DNA from: Campylobacterales bacterium
GTDB lineage: Bacteria > Campylobacterota > Campylobacteria > Campylobacterales > QNZT01
Direction: 5' to 3'
Length of the DNA stretch: 5,372 bases
Assembly (NCBI GenBank): GCA_015662615.1
Contig: DQTU01000301.1
Coordinates: 1 to 5,372, forward strand
In this document: piece after piece, positions 1 to 5,175 of the stretch
Layout: each line of letters opens with the position of its first letter
Position numbering within the stretch: position 1 is the stretch's first letter
The notes under the pieces: model-generated
Told to the model about the DNA's origin: nothing
Seen by the model: only the letters and a program-made list of their open reading frames with translations
Databases searched by the model: none
Made by a program: the position numbers and the translations under genes

Positions 1-338
1 ACCACACCTTTTACGCCCAAGGCATACGCACTTCGGATAATCGCACCGATATTTCCTACATCTGTAAGACCTACCAAGACTAGTAAAAAGTCCTCTTTTT
101 TCAAGTCTGTGATTTCAGCATACTCGATATACTTTATCTTTAAAAGAAAACCTTGATGGTTTCCTCCACGCGCTAAGCTTTGCGCTTTCATCGTGTCTAG
201 TTTAATAATCTTTTTACCGAGACCGTTTACCTTAGAAAAAAGTTTTTTATCCACTTCTTTAGCTAAATAAATCTCTTCGATTAAATCAGGATGCTTTTCT
301 GCTATATAAAAAAATATTTGTTTGCCATATACTATCAT
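1..338 (-). CDS. rlmB: 23S rRNA (guanosine(2251)-2'-O)-methyltransferase RlmB, N-terminal part (runs off left edge)
   Basis: RlmB is a SPOUT-class enzyme that transfers a methyl group from S-adenosylmethionine to the 2'-OH of G2251 in the peptidyl-transferase region of 23S rRNA. I translated about 112 codons here, beginning MIVYGKQIFFYI. An N-terminal substrate-binding region (residues about 1-75, with ARGGNHQGF) is followed by the start of the catalytic knot domain, with LVGLTDVGNIGAIIRSAYALG at about 90-110; N-x-G-A-I-x-R-S-A is the TrmH/SpoU motif 1. The SAM-binding motifs 2 and 3 lie beyond the edge. The ATG at 338 fits the family N-terminus; another ATG at 345 is out of frame. There is no clear Shine-Dalgarno sequence. 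The gene lies 35 bases after rsmI with no terminator between, so it is probably the last visible gene of the rpmE-rsmI-rlmB transcript. TrmH-family membership is secure; assignment to RlmB rests on the GGNHQGF region and on gene context. Confidence 0.88.
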   Translation of the reverse strand, partial: MIVYGKQIFFYIAEKHPDLIEEIYLAKEVDKKLFSKVNGLGKKIIKLDTMKAQSLARGGNHQGFLLKIKYIEYAEITDLKKEDFLLVLVGLTDVGNIGAIIRSAYALGVKGV

Positions 339-373
339 AGATCATATAATACTAAAAAAAAATTAACCTAGTG

Positions 374-1180
374 TTAAAGTAACTCGTTATAACACTCTTT
401 TGGGGATTTTCCGGTTATTTTTGCGATGAGCTTTGAAGCTTGTTTTTTAGGAATATCTAAGGCAATGATATCATCAACAGTGATAACACCAAACTCTTTT
501 TTTAAAGCATTTAAAACAACTACCCATTCACCTTTTATATTTTGATTTTCAAGTTGATTTTTCACCTCTAATGAAGTGCCTTTAAAGTGTCTTTCATACA
601 TCTTTGTAGCTTCTTTGATGAGAAATATATCACGCGTTGGTGCTTTTAAGGAAAGTTCATTGACTAGTTTTTCAATTCGATGGGGAGATTCATATAAAAT
701 CGTTACATAGCCAGAGTTTAATGCTTTTGTTAAAGCATTTGTTCTATCATTTCCTTTATGTGGTAAAAATCCAAAAAAGAGGAACTGTGTTTCACAAAAA
801 CCACTAGATGCGTAGGCCAAAAGTGCAGCATTTGCACCAGGTAATACCTCGTACTTTATACCATTTTCATGACAAAAATTGACTAGAACACAACCAGGGT
901 CAGAGACTGCTGGCATCCCTGCATCTGAGAGGTATACAACATCTTGTTCAAAAATTGAAACATCCGTTTTAGCTAAAACAGCTTTTTCATTGTGTGAATG
1001 TAAAGAGATAAAATCTTTGTCTAGAAAATCAGCTTCGTAACGTTCTTTTAAAAGGGAGATAAGTCGTTTTGTGACACGTGTGTCTTCACAAAAGACGATT
1101 GTGGAGTTTGCGAGGAGCGTGATGCTCCTACGCGAAATGTCTTCAAGATTTCCAATCGGTGTTGGAATAAAGTGAAGCAA
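374..1180 (-). CDS. rsmI: 16S rRNA (cytidine(1402)-2'-O)-methyltransferase RsmI
   Basis: RsmI methylates the ribose of C1402 in helix 44 of 16S rRNA, at the P-site of the decoding centre. The 268-residue product shows the full signature of the family: PTPIGNLEDIS (6-16), CEDTR (31-35), SLHSHNE (59-65), SDAGMPAVSDPG (85-96, SAM-binding loop), PGANA (114-118), FFGFLPHK (135-142) and YESPHRIEKL (163-172), then the KEATKMYE stretch (189-196). A short helical tail (about 240-265) resembles the helix-turn-helix-like C-terminus of other members. The start codon is TTG at 1180: it gives the expected N-terminus, and an in-frame stop lies 15 bases upstream. The gene begins 10 bases after the rpmE stop without a good Shine-Dalgarno sequence, suggesting translational coupling. 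Length is slightly below the roughly 280 residues of the E. coli enzyme. Confidence 0.95.
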   Translation of the reverse strand: MLHFIPTPIGNLEDISRRSITLLANSTIVFCEDTRVTKRLISLLKERYEADFLDKDFISLHSHNEKAVLAKTDVSIFEQDVVYLSDAGMPAVSDPGCVLVNFCHENGIKYEVLPGANAALLAYASSGFCETQFLFFGFLPHKGNDRTNALTKALNSGYVTILYESPHRIEKLVNELSLKAPTRDIFLIKEATKMYERHFKGTSLEVKNQLENQNIKGEWVVVLNALKKEFGVITVDDIIALDIPKKQASKLIAKITGKSPKECYNELL

Positions 1181-1190
1181 AGTGTAAAAT

Positions 1191-1391
1191 CTATTTTAAG
1201 TTATATTTAGCTTTAAACTTCTCAACTCTACCTGCAGCATCAACTATTTTTTCACTTCCTGTGAAAAATGGATGACATTCACTACAAATATCGATTCTCA
1301 TCTCTTCTTTGTTTGACTTGCTCTCAAAAGTATTTCCACATGCACAAGAAACTTGGCAAGTTACGTAATCTGGGTGTATATCTTTTTTCAT
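1191..1391 (-). CDS. rpmE: 50S ribosomal protein L31, zinc-binding type
   Basis: This 66-residue protein is bacterial ribosomal protein L31, which sits at the central protuberance of the 50S subunit and contacts the 30S head. It starts MKKDIHPDY and contains CACGNTFESKS and CSECHPFFTGSEK, the latter being the family hallmark. Cysteines 16, 18, 36 and 39 match the zinc-ligand positions of the C+ form; Cys12 is extra. The ATG at 1391 is preceded by AAGGA (1398-1402) with a 6-base spacer. A TATAAT box lies about 60 bases upstream, so rpmE is likely the first gene of its transcript. The neighbours downstream, rsmI and rlmB, also serve ribosome biogenesis. Confidence 0.97.
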   Translation of the reverse strand: MKKDIHPDYVTCQVSCACGNTFESKSNKEEMRIDICSECHPFFTGSEKIVDAAGRVEKFKAKYNLK

Positions 1392-1407
1392 CGTTTTTCC
1401 TTAAGAT

Positions 1408-1427
1408 GCTTGCATATCATAACAAGC
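1408..1427 (-). promoter_or_regulatory. Small hairpin in the rpmE leader
   Basis: In the predicted rpmE leader the minus strand reads GCTTG, a 10-base loop, then CAAGC, ending 6 bases before the Shine-Dalgarno AAGGA. The 5-bp stem is short and could be chance. Autoregulatory leaders for L31 are known in several bacterial groups, so the site is a weak candidate for one; no resemblance to a described leader was recognised. Confidence 0.2.
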
Positions 1428-1448
1428 TATGGGTTTTATTTGTGCGCA

Positions 1449-1454
1449 ATTATA
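1449..1454 (-). promoter_or_regulatory. -10 box of the rpmE-rsmI-rlmB promoter
   Basis: A perfect TATAAT on the minus strand (read as CAGTATAATTGCGC) lies 57 bases before the rpmE start codon, giving a predicted 5' leader of about 50 bases. The position where a -35 box should lie holds AGTTTA, a poor match; weak -35 boxes in an AT-rich context are normal for Campylobacterota sigma-70 promoters. A promoter here would make rpmE expression independent of the accessory gene upstream. Confidence 0.6.
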
Positions 1455-1461
1455 CTGAAAG

Positions 1462-1497
1462 AAGTTTATTTTAAACTTAAAACAAACTCTTCTTTTA
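1462..1497 (-). other. Inverted repeat at the end of the accessory gene, possible weak terminator
   Basis: Straight after the stop codon of the accessory reading frame the minus strand can fold: AAGTTT-AAAAT-AAACTT gives a 6-bp stem, and AAAGAAG...TTT pairs with AAACTTCTTT as an alternative longer stem with a 2-base bulge. There is no uridine run behind it; the sequence passes directly into the rpmE -10 box. It may stop transcription poorly or protect the 3' end. Read-through from the accessory gene into rpmE therefore cannot be excluded. Confidence 0.3.
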
Positions 1498-1935
1498 CTT
1501 TAACATTATATTATCGAAATCCCCACCCGTTGTTATTAGATAATCAACTGACAACAAAATATTGTCAGGTTCAAATTGTTGGATAGCCTCTTCTATATTT
1601 AAATCATATGTTCGCCATTCTCTTTCAACTTCACCATTCATAGGTCCCATTTCAATACCCGGTTCAGGAAATGTTATAAATGCAACATCATTACCATAGT
1701 TTCTTATATTTGCAGCGATATTGCTATGATTGTAAAAATGCGTCCATATCACTCTTCTTACACCTTTTGTTGTTGTAACCCTAGCACCAAAAGCATAGTG
1801 ACCACCACGAGCTTTATACCTTGTATTCAATGATAATATCTTTTGTGTATCATTATCTATAGTCAAATGATACTCTGATAGATTTCTCCAATAACCATCA
1901 TCCGTTTTTCCCAAGTAGCATGAAATCCTATACAT
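1495..1935 (-). pseudogene. 3' part of the frameshifted exported repeat protein (jelly-roll-like C-terminal module)
   Basis: This open frame of 146 codons continues the preceding gene in the -1 frame. From residue 11 on (TDDGYWRNLSEYHLTIDNDTQK) it reads as the natural continuation of the YEDAEDG module that starts in the other frame. It ends with EWRTYDLNIEEAIQQ, a short strand-rich part, and GGDFDNIML, which I recall as the C-terminal pattern of a concanavalin-like or carbohydrate-binding-like module in secreted bacterial proteins (W-x-x-x-x-x-D-L ... V-D-D-I-K-L). That family link is from memory. The apparent ATG at 1935 has AAGGA 9 bases before it, but the first ten residues have no counterpart in the module, so an independent start is unlikely. 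Made alone it would lack a signal peptide. Treat it with the upstream frame as one gene, either broken or misread. Confidence 0.7.
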
Positions 1936-2948
1936 CCCAAACTTCCTTCAAACCCAGGTAGATACCTTCCTATAGATCTTTGACCAGCGGTAGTAACCCA
2001 ATCTGCCAGTCCATCTTCAGCATCTTCATAAAGAGTAGGAGGCAAGATAGCAGGTATAACTGAAAATGAACCTGTCGCTTCTAAAGCAAAAGAGTTATTG
2101 AAAAATGCTCTAACTTCGTAGTTTCCTACAGGAAGAGCATCCAATACTATGTTGCCATTTATAGCACCATTTGTATATCTCCATGAGAGAACATTGCCCC
2201 AGTCATTGTTTGAATCCACTGGATAGATACCGACCCAGTCATTATTGTTACCTGCCATATTGGATAGGGTTACCTCTATCGCTTCTCCTTCTGTAAATTG
2301 CTCTTTTGAAGTTTGTATTGCTGTATTTGCAACTGCGCCACCACCAACTGAGAAAGTACCTGTCGCTTCTAGCGTAAAAGAGTTATTGAAAAATGCTCTT
2401 GCTTCATACTCTCCTTCTGGAATGCCATTGAGTGATAGATTTCCATTTACAACACCATTTGTAAACTTCCATGAGAGAACATTACCCCAGTCATTATTTG
2501 AACCCGCAGGATAGATACCAACCCAGTCATTATTGTTACCTGCCATATTGGCTAGTGTTACGATGATTGTTTCTGCTGCATTATAGTTCTCTTTTGAAGT
2601 TGTTATTGTAGCATTGGCTACTGCTCCTTCTACTACTGAAAAACTATCGCTAGCTTCTACCGTAAAAGAGTTATTAAAAAATGCTCTTACTTCATAGTTT
2701 CCTGTTGCAATACTGGCAATACCTATATCTCCATTGACTATGTCACCTGTCCATTTCCAAGCTACCACATTGGCCCAGTCATTATTTGAACCTACTGGAT
2801 ATATCCCTATCCAATCATTATTTCCTACCATATCTGCTACTGTAAATGTCATGGTTTGACCTCTATTGTAGTTGTCCTGTTGTGATGTTATCGTTGCCGC
2901 TTGTACGACAGCTGTCAAAAGTAGTAAACTTAGAATATATCTAAACAT
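1863..2948 (-). CDS. Exported protein with three tandem DW[IV]GIYP modules; frameshifted near its 3' end
   Basis: The 361-residue product starts with a signal peptide (MFRYILSLLLLTAVVQA, cleavage likely after residue 17). Three modules follow, at about 18-112, 113-208 and 209-304, each carrying the motifs NNDW[IV]GIYP, SNNDWxNVxxW, a G-N-I/L turn, YE[VA]RAFFNNSF and a closing F-S-V strand. The pattern suggests an Ig- or SKICH-like beta-sandwich; I infer an extracellular binding or structural role, with no known substrate. At residue 307 a new module begins (YEDAEDGLADW) and is read correctly to about Lys348, after which 13 unrelated residues precede a stop. The ATG at 2948 has AGGGAG (2955-2960) 6 bases upstream. 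The gene has its own upstream region behind the rsmE terminator, so it is probably transcribed alone. It lies between rsmE and rpmE, which are neighbours in Campylobacter as I recall, so it looks like a later insertion. Confidence 0.85.
   Translation of the reverse strand: MFRYILSLLLLTAVVQAATITSQQDNYNRGQTMTFTVADMVGNNDWIGIYPVGSNNDWANVVAWKWTGDIVNGDIGIASIATGNYEVRAFFNNSFTVEASDSFSVVEGAVANATITTSKENYNAAETIIVTLANMAGNNNDWVGIYPAGSNNDWGNVLSWKFTNGVVNGNLSLNGIPEGEYEARAFFNNSFTLEATGTFSVGGGAVANTAIQTSKEQFTEGEAIEVTLSNMAGNNNDWVGIYPVDSNNDWGNVLSWRYTNGAINGNIVLDALPVGNYEVRAFFNNSFALEATGSFSVIPAILPPTLYEDAEDGLADWVTTAGQRSIGRYLPGFEGSLGCIGFHATWEKRMMVIGEIYQSII
1905..1909 (-). other. Probable frameshift site, A5 tract
   Basis: On the minus strand the sequence is GGGAAAAACGG. 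Reading before it gives TWEK followed by RMMV and an early stop; adding one A gives TWEKTDDGYWRN and opens 136 further codons. Both frames overlap open only from about 1863 to 1948, and this is the only homopolymer of five in the part where the switch makes sense. A single-base loss, a sequencing error, or slippage are all possible. The tract is too short and lacks the X-XXY-YYZ pattern, so programmed -1 frameshifting is not favoured. Confidence 0.6.
2037..2897 (-). repeat. Three tandem coding repeats of about 288 bp
   Basis: The copies occupy about 2613-2897, 2325-2612 and 2037-2324, with a period of 96 codons (95 in the first, which has GNNDW where the others have GNNNDW). The second and third copies are closest to each other, for example the shared MAGNNNDWVGIYP; the first has diverged more. 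At the DNA level each copy contains a nearly identical stretch around AAAGAGTTATTGAAAAATGC on the plus strand (about 2089, 2378 and 2667). This fits two rounds of internal duplication, the later giving copies 2 and 3, and offers substrate for recombination that changes module number. Confidence 0.9.
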
Positions 2949-2989
2949 TTTATTCTCCCTAGGTATTATTAAATTTAATTTAAACTAAT

Positions 2990-2995
2990 TTTATA
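2990..2995 (-). promoter_or_regulatory. Possible -10 box for the exported repeat protein gene
   Basis: TATAAA on the minus strand lies 41 bases before the ATG at 2948, in a very AT-rich stretch. The spacing is reasonable, but several other AT-rich hexamers nearby could serve equally well. The need for a promoter here is inferred from the terminator at 3131-3163 just upstream. Confidence 0.3.
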
Positions 2996-3045
2996 GTTAT
3001 ATAACATAATATTAAGTTAAATTTTATATTTTATGTATCATACAT
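2996..3045. promoter_or_regulatory. Cluster of palindromes upstream of the exported repeat protein gene
   Basis: Three inverted repeats lie within 50 bases: GTTATATAAC (2996-3005), TAACATAATATTAAGTTA (3002-3019, an 18-base palindrome with one mismatched pair) and ATGTATCATACAT (3033-3045, 6-bp arms around a central C). They lie just upstream of the suggested -10 box. They could be operators for a dimeric regulator. The region is so rich in A and T that chance palindromes are expected, so this is a weak call. Confidence 0.25.
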
Positions 3046-3130
3046 GATTTTATTTATTGGTCTTGGGAAAATTTTACACAATTAACGTAGAAAAGGTAGG
3101 ATTATGAATACTAGAATTTAATTAATGAAT

Positions 3131-3163
3131 AAAAAAACAGCAGACTTATTAAAAAGTCCACTG
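3131..3163 (-). terminator. Rho-independent terminator of the membrane protein-rsmE unit
   Basis: Read on the minus strand the RNA is CAGUGGACUU, loop UUUAAU, AAGUCUGCUG, then seven U. The ten base pairs are unbroken if two G-U wobbles are allowed; on the plus strand those become two A-C mismatches, so the structure is directional. It lies 43 bases after the rsmE stop codon and separates that unit from the accessory gene. Confidence 0.85.
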
Positions 3164-3206
3164 CCATATAGGGGAGGGGAACCATAATTATAACGAAATT
3201 ATATTA

Positions 3207-3869
3207 TTAAATCAAGTATTTTGACGCAAAAGTAACCGCTGCTGTCTCACTTTTAAGTATAAAATCCGTTTTTAGACCTATTTTTCTCATAGAGGATAAT
3301 TTTTCTCTCTCATTGTCAGAAAATCCACCCTCACACCCTATCATGATAGTATGCACATCACGCACATCACTATCACCACCAAAATCCACCACAGAAAAAT
3401 CAGGATACTGTTGCATCACTTCATCCAAAGAGCCGAGAACTTCAAGCTCCATCAAGTCACTTCGACCACTTTGCTGGCAAGAGTTTATCAGTATCTTTTT
3501 CATCCTCTCTAAATCAGGCTTAAAATTTTTCTGGCTTCTATCACAGTAGAAAAAACTTATCTTGGAGAGACCGATTTGATTTAGCATAGGAATGGTTTTT
3601 TCGATGACTTTGATATCGATGACGCACCAGAGGATGTGCAAAAACGCACCTGATGACTTCTTATCATGATAGCACTCTATCATGATAAGTTCTGCTTGCT
3701 TCTTTGCGATACTTTCTATCTTGTAGTTATAAACATTACCATCTTTTAGATTGCGAAAAGAAAGTACTTTCCCCTGTTCAAAGCGTCTTACTTTAAAAAG
3801 ATACTTGTGCTCTTCCCCTGTTATAGTAAGTGTTTTTTCACCCGCCTTTTCACTATAAAGAAACTGCAT
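3207..3869 (-). CDS. rsmE: 16S rRNA (uracil(1498)-N3)-methyltransferase RsmE
   Basis: RsmE makes m3U1498 in helix 44 of 16S rRNA, close to the C1402 position modified by RsmI. The 220-residue protein has an N-terminal PUA-like RNA-binding domain (about 1-68, with GEEHKYLFKVRRF at 18-30) and a C-terminal SPOUT knot domain. Family motifs are NSCQQSGR (129-136), MIGCEGGFSDNE (176-187, SAM-binding loop) and FILKSETAAV (203-212, usually I-L-R-x-E-T-A). Length is near the 220-245 usual for the family. The ATG at 3869 lies inside the end of the membrane protein gene, overlapping it by 17 bases in another frame, so translation is probably coupled; no strong Shine-Dalgarno sequence was seen. A terminator follows 43 bases after the stop. 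Confidence 0.94.
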   Translation of the reverse strand: MQFLYSEKAGEKTLTITGEEHKYLFKVRRFEQGKVLSFRNLKDGNVYNYKIESIAKKQAELIMIECYHDKKSSGAFLHILWCVIDIKVIEKTIPMLNQIGLSKISFFYCDRSQKNFKPDLERMKKILINSCQQSGRSDLMELEVLGSLDEVMQQYPDFSVVDFGGDSDVRDVHTIMIGCEGGFSDNEREKLSSMRKIGLKTDFILKSETAAVTFASKYLI

Positions 3870-4269
3870 ATGTCACAGCTGAAAGAATCACTATCAAGAC
3901 AAGGTCGATGATATACTTGCGTTTTGCATAGGCTTTAAAAGTCTCTTGAGAGAGAGCATCTTTGATATGCGTTAGTTTATAAGCGAGATGCTCTTTCACC
4001 GTTGTTACTATCATGTGAAGTACCACAAGTACCATAACGTACACTGTCCATAACACATCAAACTTTGCCACTGCCATCACAACAAGACCTGTAAAGAACA
4101 GTGAACCTAAGGTTGCTTTATAGAACAAACTCAGCTGTTCATACTTGATAGAAAATGGTTTAAACTCTTGTTCCTTAGAAAAATGCCACACCAACAACAA
4201 CAATAGCAACAAAATGAGAAATATTGAACCCACATGAAGCATTATAGCCATAGAAATCATACCTGCCAT
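3853..4269 (-). CDS. Small integral membrane protein with four predicted helices
   Basis: I do not recognise a characterised function. From the ATG at 4269 the product is 138 residues with hydrophobic segments at about 9-28, 52-69, 71-91 and 118-137, and charged connections (SKEQEFKPFSIKYEQ at 31-45 and a lysine-rich loop at 98-118), so it is an inner-membrane protein. Histidines at 12 and 85 lie in helices 1 and 3 and could bind haem or metal, but this is speculation. The frame is open for 29 more codons upstream, yet the 4269 start is preferred: it has GGAG (4278-4281) 8 bases before it and a TATAAT box just upstream that the longer form would include. The gene overlaps rsmE by 17 bases. 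Campylobacter jejuni has, as I recall, a membrane protein gene (Cj0157c) at the same place, so the pairing with rsmE seems old. Confidence 0.8.
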   Translation of the reverse strand: MAGMISMAIMLHVGSIFLILLLLLLLVWHFSKEQEFKPFSIKYEQLSLFYKATLGSLFFTGLVVMAVAKFDVLWTVYVMVLVVLHMIVTTVKEHLAYKLTHIKDALSQETFKAYAKRKYIIDLVLIVILSAVTYAVSL

Positions 4270-4294
4270 ACAGTCCACTCCGATTTTTGTCGAT

Positions 4295-4324
4295 ATTATA
4301 GCAAATAGAGTTGATAGTTGTCGT
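4295..4324 (-). promoter_or_regulatory. Promoter of the membrane protein-rsmE unit
   Basis: Minus-strand TATAAT at 4295-4300, an 18-base spacer and ACGACA at 4319-4324 (four of six matches to TTGACA). Initiation would fall near 4288, leaving a leader of about 18 bases that contains the GGAG ribosome-binding site and leads to the ATG at 4269. Confidence 0.6.
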
Positions 4325-4464
4325 ATGGCATACACTCTACTACAAAAGCAAATCATGCTAACCAGACTTTAGGCTTACATGTTCGCATAAAAATGTTATC
4401 CAAAAGAGTATACATTCTTAAAAAAATAATATTTTTAATTGGAATAAAATTTGCTTAAATATAT

Positions 4465-4470
4465 TATAAT
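4465..4470 (+). promoter_or_regulatory. -10 box of the fibre-like and BspA-like gene pair
   Basis: A perfect TATAAT (within ATATTATAATTAG) lies 21 bases before the ATG at 4492, giving a leader of about 15 bases. TTGCTT at 4451-4456 is too close to act as a -35 box. The 222 bases between this pair and the divergent rsmE unit hold the two promoters and no gene that I can support. Confidence 0.5.
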
Positions 4471-4491
4471 TAGCTTTATTAGGAATAAATC

Positions 4492-5175
4492 ATGATAAAT
4501 AAAATACTAGCTTCAATACCTTTTCTTTTACTCTGTGTAGTAAATTTACATGCTTGGAAAGTTGAAAAAGCTGGCACTACCCAATTGAAACTCGATGACA
4601 GTGGAAATCTAGGTATAGATACAGCAAACCCCGGACAAAAACTTACAATCCACCAAGGCAACATAGAGATAGGCCATTCAACAGAAGCAAACAAACATGG
4701 CATCATATACAACGGCTCTCTTCCCTTTATGCATGACTTTAAAAATACTAACACTAACGGAGGAAATACTTTTGTTGATTTATCTGTAGAGAACCTAGTA
4801 GGAGATTCAGGTAACTATTTAGCTAATGGTGAAACAAAAAAAACTGGAGATTCTTGTATTTATATAGGATCTACGTCTAGCGCTAAAGTAGATGGAAGCA
4901 GCAATGAAATTGTTGTCACTACAAATGCTGTTGGTGGTGGTAGCAATACCGTAACTTTGGGAAACTCAGACACAACAACTATAACTGTTCTTTCAGATGA
5001 GAGAGATAAAAAAAATATAGTTGACAATACACTAGGTTTAAACTTCATAAATAAAGTCAAAACAGGTAACTTTAAGTGGGCTACTAGAAAGGATAACTTA
5101 AAATCATTGGTATGTCAAGATCATCCTTACTCAGATATCTGTATAGAACCTGTTAACGTAGTTTTTAAATCATGA
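4492..5175 (+). CDS. Exported tail-fibre-like protein with a shortened S74 chaperone domain
   Basis: The 227-residue product begins with a signal peptide (MINKILASIPFLLLCVVNLHA, cleavage likely after residue 21). Residues 34-60 (LDDSGNLGIDTANPGQKLTI) carry the G-N-x-G-I-x-T-x-x-P pattern common before the shaft of trimeric fibre proteins. A low-complexity Gly/Ser/Thr/Asn part follows (85-165). SDERDKKNI at 168-176 is the start of an S74 intramolecular chaperone domain; Ser168 and Lys173 match the Ser-Lys self-cleavage dyad of endosialidase-type domains. The domain then stops short: the usual G-x-x-A-Q-E part and the C-terminal helix are absent, replaced by about 30 residues with two cysteines (208 and 217). 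ATG 4492 has AGGA 7 bases upstream. The stop overlaps the next start (ATGA). A surface fibre is inferred. No phage structural gene lies nearby, so a prophage is not supported. Confidence 0.8.
   Translation: MINKILASIPFLLLCVVNLHAWKVEKAGTTQLKLDDSGNLGIDTANPGQKLTIHQGNIEIGHSTEANKHGIIYNGSLPFMHDFKNTNTNGGNTFVDLSVENLVGDSGNYLANGETKKTGDSCIYIGSTSSAKVDGSSNEIVVTTNAVGGGSNTVTLGNSDTTTITVLSDERDKKNIVDNTLGLNFINKVKTGNFKWATRKDNLKSLVCQDHPYSDICIEPVNVVFKS

Noticed and set aside
1268..1586. Two overlapping plus-strand open frames across rpmE and its leader
   Set aside because: They overlap the certain rpmE gene, its promoter and the accessory gene end, and show no protein family features.
1895..1920. Programmed -1 ribosomal frameshift at GGGAAAAAC
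   Set aside because: The heptamer does not match X-XXY-YYZ, no convincing downstream hairpin was seen, and a single-base loss in a short A tract explains the data more simply.
2245..2514. Plus-strand open frame of 89 codons inside the repeat gene
   Set aside because: It is a shadow of the tandem repeats on the other strand and has no ribosome-binding site or recognisable motif.
2037..2897. CRISPR or non-coding tandem array
   Set aside because: The 288-base period is a multiple of three, the frame is open throughout and the repeats correspond to protein modules.
3313..3549. Plus-strand open frame of 78 codons inside rsmE
   Set aside because: It is antisense to a clearly conserved enzyme and its composition looks like a reverse reading of that gene.
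4270..4356. Longer N-terminus (29 more residues) for the membrane protein
   Set aside because: The extension covers a TATAAT promoter and lacks a ribosome-binding site, whereas the ATG at 4269 has GGAG at good spacing and leads straight into a hydrophobic segment.
4451..4470. TTGCTT as a -35 box for the TATAAT at 4465
   Set aside because: The spacer would be only 8 bases, far below the 16-18 needed.
4479..5060. Minus-strand open frames opposite the fibre-like gene (4479-4754 and 4860-5060)
   Set aside because: They mirror a well-supported gene with signal peptide and S74 motif, and neither shows a start signal or family motif.
4492..5175. Prophage tail-fibre gene
   Set aside because: The protein has a signal peptide and is followed by an exported BspA-like protein; no phage structural, lysis or integrase gene lies in the window.
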